Source: an uncultured Alphaproteobacteria bacterium
GTDB taxonomy: Bacteria > Pseudomonadota > Alphaproteobacteria > RF32 > CAG-239
Reading direction: 5' to 3'
Length of the DNA: 64,000 nucleotides
NCBI GenBank assembly: GCA_934255405.1
Contig: CAKQNT010000003.1
Location: 62,001-126,000, forward strand
The translations under genes were made by a program, and so were the position numbers. This document shows, piece after piece, positions 59,824 through 64,000 of the stretch (position 1 is the stretch's first letter; each line of letters starts with the position of its first letter). The notes under the pieces were generated by a model, which was not told the DNA's origin, made no database searches, and saw only the letters and a list, made by a program, of their open reading frames with translations.

Positions 59824-60165
59824 TTAAGAAAGGTTTTCAATTCCCAGCAACATGTGGTCGCGATATTCTGCACCCCACGCCATCATCGATTCTATCACCG
59901 GCTTGAGGCTGTATCCCACAGCGGTGAGGGTGTACTCAACTCTCGGCGGAATCTGGGCATATACCTGACGTATCAACAGCCCTTTTTCTTCCAGCATACG
60001 CAGATTAGAGGTCAAAACTTTTTGCGTAATATCCCCCAAAGACTTTTTCAGCTCGCCAAAACGCTTAGTTCCGTCCAGCAGATTCTGAATAATCAGGAGC
60101 TTCCAGCGGTCGCCCAAGACCTTAGAGGTCATCTCCGCAAGATATTTTTGCACATCATCAATCAT
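59824..60165 (-). CDS. HxlR-family transcriptional regulator
   Basis: The 113 residues form a winged helix-turn-helix typical of the HxlR family: KVLGDRWKLLIIQNLLDGTK, RFGELKKSLGDITQKVLTSN, LRMLEEKGLLIRQVYAQIPP and VEYTLTAVG. It lacks a cysteine near the N-terminus, so a redox-sensing role like that of YodB is not indicated. It is divergent from fadL with a 147-base gap that holds two dyads, so it may control itself and fadL. Confidence 0.87.
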   Translation of the reverse strand: MIDDVQKYLAEMTSKVLGDRWKLLIIQNLLDGTKRFGELKKSLGDITQKVLTSNLRMLEEKGLLIRQVYAQIPPRVEYTLTAVGYSLKPVIESMMAWGAEYRDHMLLGIENLS

Positions 60166-60197
60166 AAAAGCTGCTCCTAACTGTTTGTTTTATTCAT

Positions 60198-60233
60198 TAG
60201 TATCTTTTGAGAAACTACGGCACTTTCAAGTGC
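60198..60233. promoter_or_regulatory. Possible HxlR operators
   Basis: The first dyad, at 60198-60217, is TAGT-A-TCT-TTTG-AGA-A-ACTA. The second, at 60220-60233, is a perfect palindrome, GCACTT-TC-AAGTGC. HxlR-family sites are typically dyads of this size. The two lie 2 bases apart in the divergent region. Confidence 0.45.
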
Positions 60234-60312
60234 TTACTTTACATTTTATAGCAAATGTACTGATATAAAGGCAACAAAAAAATACTTAACTATCAACAAT
60301 TGGACAAGAATA

Positions 60313-61554
60313 ATGAAAAAATTTCTTACTGCTACCACTCTCAGTGCCGCTTGCCTGTGGAGTGCATCAGCTTTGGCCTCCGGCTATCAGCTTAATGAAT
60401 ATTCCGTAACCAACCTCGGGCGTTCTTTCGCCGGTGCCGGCGTTGTCGGTGATGACTACTCGGCGATTGCTTATAACCCTGCCGGTATGACTCTCAAAAA
60501 GAGCGGTTTGCAAGCCAGCTTTACTATGGCTGAGGTTGCCGCCGATGTCAGAGGACAATCACCGGATTCCTTGGGCAAAAAGACCGATATGGATTTTGGC
60601 GTGCCTCTGCCGGCTGCGTTCGGGCAATATCAAATCAATGACAAATGGTTTATCGGCGGCGGTGTTTATGCTCCTTATGGCTTGGCTACCCGCTACAAAA
60701 AAGACAGCTTTGTAGCCGACAGCGCTCGCAAATCCACCTTAGAGGTTATTGATTACAACTTGTCCACTGCCTACAAGCTGAACTCTCAATGGTCGTTTGG
60801 CGCCAGCTTTATCGCCCGCTATATCTATGGCAATATGACCAACAATATAAATCATCCCACTGCCGGAAAAATTGGCGAAAGCGAGTTTGAGCTTGATGGC
60901 TGGACATATACCGGTACTTTGGGCGTAATGTATTCTCCGAGTGAAAATACTCGTGTCGGCTTGTCTTATAAGCCTAAGTCAATTCAGCGTGTTAAAGGTG
61001 ATCACACCATCACTGCCACTTCTCCGGCTGCAGCGGGCATAGCCGGTGTATATTCAGATGGTAAATCTTCTCCCGACCTGCCGGAAACCGTTTTGCTCTC
61101 GGCTTATCACAAACCGTTTGAAAAAACCGCCTTTACCGGATCGGTTCGTTTCACTCGTTGGGGCGATTCGTTTGAGAAATTCTCAATGACTTCAACCGCC
61201 ACGGCCGGAAAACCATCTGTAAAATATAATTGGAAAGACAGCTGGACTATTTCCGCCGGTACGGAACATTATCTGAATGATAATTGGACCTTGCGCTTTG
61301 GTACCGCTTGGGATCAATCTCCGTCGCGTGACAACCGTTATCGTACTCACCGTATTCCGGATTCTGATCGTATCTGGATTTCTGCAGGCTTGAGCTATAC
61401 TTACAACAATATGCAGTTTGATTTGGGCTACGCTCACTTGTTTATGAAAAAATCCTTCATTCGTGAAAGTGGGAACCCTGCCTATAATGATCACTCCAGC
61501 AAATACGAGGCATACAGCAATATGTATGGCTTAGGCTTCCAATACAATTTCTAG
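60313..61554 (+). CDS. fadL: FadL/OmpP1-family outer membrane transporter
   Basis: This is an outer-membrane beta-barrel for long-chain fatty acids or other hydrophobic compounds. The 413 residues have a signal peptide (1-22, ASALA) and the N-terminal hatch (GYQLNEYSVTNLGRSFAGAG, then SAIAYNPAGM). The barrel ends with YSNMYGLGFQYNF, a typical terminal strand. It is divergent from the HxlR regulator, which may control it. The exact substrate is unknown. Confidence 0.88.
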   Translation: MKKFLTATTLSAACLWSASALASGYQLNEYSVTNLGRSFAGAGVVGDDYSAIAYNPAGMTLKKSGLQASFTMAEVAADVRGQSPDSLGKKTDMDFGVPLPAAFGQYQINDKWFIGGGVYAPYGLATRYKKDSFVADSARKSTLEVIDYNLSTAYKLNSQWSFGASFIARYIYGNMTNNINHPTAGKIGESEFELDGWTYTGTLGVMYSPSENTRVGLSYKPKSIQRVKGDHTITATSPAAAGIAGVYSDGKSSPDLPETVLLSAYHKPFEKTAFTGSVRFTRWGDSFEKFSMTSTATAGKPSVKYNWKDSWTISAGTEHYLNDNWTLRFGTAWDQSPSRDNRYRTHRIPDSDRIWISAGLSYTYNNMQFDLGYAHLFMKKSFIRESGNPAYNDHSSKYEAYSNMYGLGFQYNF

Positions 61555-61580
61555 CAAAATTGTTATTCTTCACACAAGGC

Positions 61581-61613
61581 AAACCCCGTTTGGAATATTC
61601 CGGCGGGGTTTTT
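61581..61613 (+). terminator. Terminator after fadL
   Basis: The stem AAACCCCG / CGGGGTTT closes a 15-base loop and is followed by TTTGC. Confidence 0.7.
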
Positions 61614-61664
61614 GCTGTTGATTTTGGGTATGATTTGCGTATAGTAGGGACAGGAGTAAAACCA

Positions 61665-62135
61665 ATGGAAATTAAGACTAATGTTATGCGCGTGCTCGAC
61701 AAGCACAAAATCCCCTATAATCATTATTGCTATTTGGGCACCGGCGCCACCAGCGGCATAGAGATTGCCGCCGCTTTGGGGCAAGATCCGGCGCATGTGT
61801 TCAAGACATTGGTAACCGTCAGCAAATCACGGCATTTTTATGTCTTTATGTTGCCGGTTGCTCAGGAGCTGGACTTGAAAAAAGCCGCCGCCGCGGTGGG
61901 AGAAAAGGCCTTGGATATGCTCCCGCAAAAAGAACTTTTGCCGCTCACCGGATATGTTCATGGCGGTTGTTCACCCGTGGGTATGAAAAAGTTTTTTACC
62001 ACCACCATAGACCAAAGCGCGGCAGATTTCGCCACCATTATTTTCAGCGCCGGCAAAGTCGGCTATCAGGTTGAATTGGCTTATTCTGCTCTTGCCGGTA
62101 TAATTCCCTGCCAACTGGCCGATATTACCATGTAA
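61665..62135 (+). CDS. ybaK: Cys-tRNA(Pro) deacylase YbaK/EbsC
   Basis: This free-standing editing enzyme hydrolyses mischarged Cys-tRNA(Pro). The 156 residues have the YbaK fold: GTGATSGIEIAAALGQDPAH near the start, LPVAQELDLKKAA, and the GGCSPVGMKK active-site loop. The ATG at 61665 has AGGAG about 9 bases upstream; the upstream part of the open frame is not coding. It is convergent with the sensor kinase, and the two stop codons lie back to back. Confidence 0.92.
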   Translation: MEIKTNVMRVLDKHKIPYNHYCYLGTGATSGIEIAAALGQDPAHVFKTLVTVSKSRHFYVFMLPVAQELDLKKAAAAVGEKALDMLPQKELLPLTGYVHGGCSPVGMKKFFTTTIDQSAADFATIIFSAGKVGYQVELAYSALAGIIPCQLADITM

Positions 62136-63485
62136 TCAGTCTTTGCGTTCAATTTTGGCGCAAAATATATTTTCTGGATTGGCAAAAGTCAGATTGCAAG
62201 CATAAAAATCGGCAATACATTTAACGATAGAAAGTCCGATTCCGTTGCCTTTTTCATTTTGACCGGCCACGCGGAAAAAGCGCTGTCCGAGTTTGACCAA
62301 ATCTTGTGGTTTTATTTGTACATCGGTATTACGCACTTCAATATAGCTATTACCTATATTAATCGCAATTTTTGCCTCTTGCGGACTGTATTTTATGGCG
62401 TTGTCCAGTAGGTTGCGCAGCATAAGCTCCACCAAAACCGGATTCCCCTTTGCAAACGGACCCTGACCATTTTCGGAGATTTGCAGAGATATTTTTTTTG
62501 CCGCAATATCATAACGATATTCATCAGCCAACTGCTCGCATAAAAATTTCCAATTCAGCGATTCTGCAACAATTTGTCCGGTCTGAATAGAGGTCTCCAG
62601 TCTGGACAAGGCCAAAAGTTGTTCTACCAGTCTGGTTGAACGATTAATTCCTTGTTCCAATTTATCGAGAGTAACACCAAGTGTTTTGGGGTCATCAGCA
62701 GAGAGCTTGGCAACATCAAGCTGAACTTTTAAGGCGGTCAGCGGAGTTCTCAGTTCATGCGCCGCGTCAGAGATAAAACGCCGTTCACGCTGTAAAACCG
62801 CATTAACCTTTTCCAACAGTTGATTCATTGCGTTAGTGAGCGGTTTTATTTCCGAGGGAATATTTTGATCGGCAATCGGGCTCAAGTCATCATCTTTGCG
62901 CACAGCAATGTCTTTGGCCAAGCGCCGCAACGGCAAAAACTCCCGACTTATTATTCCGATTACGGACAACAACAAAATAACCAAACCGATTGCCCACGGA
63001 GTCAAAAATTCTTCCAGCATATCCCAAGCCATATCGTCACGATATTCAATTTCCTGTCCAACCGCAATTCTAAATTTTCCGTCTGCTGATTTGATCCAGA
63101 TTATTCGCCAATCTTCGCCGTCGACCCGTTGTTTAACAAAACTGCCGCTTATGTCCTGATAAGCAAAATCTTTGCCGTTTTCGTCATCGTGAAAAACCAT
63201 GCGGCCGCTGGCGTCAAAGACGGCAAAACCGATTGCCTCGTCTTCATCATCGGCGCCCCTGATATCATCAAGCAAGTTATCGGTCTTCTTTTGAATATCT
63301 TTATCAATTCGATTCCAGTTGGTGCCAGCTAACTGCCGCGCCATGGCCATTTGATAGGTGTCAAAAAATTCATCAATTTTTTCTTTGGTTTCTGTCCACG
63401 CCAAAACTCCTGCGCAGCCCCAAACCGCACAGGATATAATCACAAAAAACAATATCAAACGAAGGCGCAAGCTGAGTTTTTTCAT
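62136..63485 (-). CDS. Sensor histidine kinase, QseC-like
   Basis: The 449 residues have two membrane segments (about 9-30 and 165-185) around a periplasmic sensor of about 135 residues rich in Asp. A HAMP-like linker and the HisKA domain follow (about 235-300; the phosphorylated His is in SDAAHELRTPL). The ATPase domain (to 440) has the N-box LLDNAIKYSP and the G-box GNGIGLSIVKC. It shares a 4-base overlap with the regulator upstream, so they form one operon. The signal sensed is unknown; QseC is the nearest named type by layout. Confidence 0.88.
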   Translation of the reverse strand: MKKLSLRLRLILFFVIISCAVWGCAGVLAWTETKEKIDEFFDTYQMAMARQLAGTNWNRIDKDIQKKTDNLLDDIRGADDEDEAIGFAVFDASGRMVFHDDENGKDFAYQDISGSFVKQRVDGEDWRIIWIKSADGKFRIAVGQEIEYRDDMAWDMLEEFLTPWAIGLVILLLSVIGIISREFLPLRRLAKDIAVRKDDDLSPIADQNIPSEIKPLTNAMNQLLEKVNAVLQRERRFISDAAHELRTPLTALKVQLDVAKLSADDPKTLGVTLDKLEQGINRSTRLVEQLLALSRLETSIQTGQIVAESLNWKFLCEQLADEYRYDIAAKKISLQISENGQGPFAKGNPVLVELMLRNLLDNAIKYSPQEAKIAINIGNSYIEVRNTDVQIKPQDLVKLGQRFFRVAGQNEKGNGIGLSIVKCIADFYACNLTFANPENIFCAKIERKD

Positions 63486-64000
63486 TTATCCTCCATCATG
63501 TAGCCGAGTTTGTTTACGGTTTTTATAATATCTTTGCCCAGTTTTTTGCGCAAATGGTGCACATGCACTTCTATGGCGTTGCTGGAAACATCTTCATCCC
63601 AAGAATAAAGTTTTTGCTCTAATACTTCCTTGCTCATCACACGGTTGCGATTGTGGAGCAAAAGCTCCAATAGGGCAGTTTCTTTTGGCGCTAAGGCAAT
63701 TTCTTTGCCGTCAAGTAATGTCTGTTTGTTGTGGGGATTAAAACTCAAATTGCGATATTTAATCAGTTCTCCGGTTTCTCCGCCGCGTCGTCGAATAAGG
63801 GCGTTTAGTCTGGCGGCAACTTCCGCCAAAGAAAAAGGTTTGCCCAAATAGTCGTCCGCGCCGAGGTTAAGCCCTTTAATCCTTTCATCAACCTCGCCGC
63901 GCGCCGTCAAAATCAGCACCGGTTCTTTGTGCCCAAGGGCTCGCCAACTTTGCAAAATATCCAGTCCGTCAATCTCCGGCAGTGTCAAATCGAGGACAAC
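63482..64000 (-). CDS. Response regulator, OmpR/QseB type (partial)
   Basis: The gene is cut at the right edge of the window, where its N-terminal residues would lie; the frame is open to base 64000. The likely phosphorylated Asp is in the first visible residues (VVLDLTLPEIDG). The receiver domain continues with LILTARGEVDERIKGLNLGA and the conserved Lys in GKPFSLAEV. A winged-helix DNA-binding domain follows, with EIALAPKETALLELLL and NAIEVHVHHLRKKLGKD. It is the partner of the kinase at 62136. Confidence 0.9.
   Translation of the reverse strand, partial: VVLDLTLPEIDGLDILQSWRALGHKEPVLILTARGEVDERIKGLNLGADDYLGKPFSLAEVAARLNALIRRRGGETGELIKYRNLSFNPHNKQTLLDGKEIALAPKETALLELLLHNRNRVMSKEVLEQKLYSWDEDVSSNAIEVHVHHLRKKLGKDIIKTVNKLGYMMEDK

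Overview
The window is a 64 kb chromosomal stretch of an alphaproteobacterium with moderate GC content. The case rests on gene content and order that are typical of Alphaproteobacteria: bamD-recN; tolC, a PopZ/DUF2497 gene and valS; prmC, a DUF4167 gene and clpB; plsY-dprA-topA; pyrH-frr-uppS-cdsA-rseP-bamA-lpxD-fabZ-lpxA-lpxI-lpxB; and rpoH with its alphaproteobacterial type of promoter. LpxI rather than LpxH also fits. The low-complexity style of the secreted proteins and the many intergenic repeats remind me of uncultured host-associated (gut) alphaproteobacteria, but this is an impression and not a proof. No rRNA, tRNA, CRISPR array, prophage or insertion sequence was seen.

Layout. 1-3.6 kb: end of bamD, then recN and gltX. 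3.6-7.2 kb: a repeat-filled gap and a large secreted cysteine-rich protein. 7.2-10.8 kb (minus strand): an MFS transporter, argS and a small lipoprotein. 10.8-16.4 kb: an unknown gene, gap, pgk and a 760-residue unknown protein with a short collagen-like tract. 16.7-19.0 kb: a second cysteine-rich secreted protein, followed by repeats. 19.4-28.6 kb: glgP, tolC, popZ, valS, eno. 28.8-39.3 kb: dCMP deaminase, a LuxR-type regulator, a glycine-zipper lipoprotein, asnS, rpoH, prmC, a DUF4167 gene, a phosphoesterase and clpB. 39.7-41.8 kb: an unusual flagellin. 42-46.2 kb (minus): topA, dprA, plsY. 46.4-57.1 kb: the pyrH-to-lpxB envelope cluster, followed by comEC. 59-64 kb: a macro-like protein, an HxlR regulator, fadL, ybaK and a QseBC-like two-component system cut by the window edge.

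Most of the window is housekeeping. The unusual part is a set of three genes (4066-7161, 16674-19010, 39745-41811) that share one two-part module. Part A is about 145 residues and looks like the DUF1566/Lcl_C family; part B is about 50-100 residues. The first two genes encode exported cysteine-rich proteins with two A+B copies each. The third is a genuine flagellin, with normal N- and C-terminal flagellin domains, that carries a beta-repeat stretch and one A+B copy in its surface-exposed middle. Stretches of near-identical DNA between copies suggest recent duplication or exchange. Composite intergenic repeats lie at the flanks of all three genes. This looks like a shuffling surface-display or adhesin set that includes the flagellum; the binding function is inferred from the domain family.

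Other points of interest are a matching heat-shock-type promoter in front of rpoH and clpB (with the rpoH -35 element inside a terminator-like loop), repeat hairpins that directly abut or overlap the stop codons of three minus-strand genes, and palindromes between the HxlR regulator and fadL.
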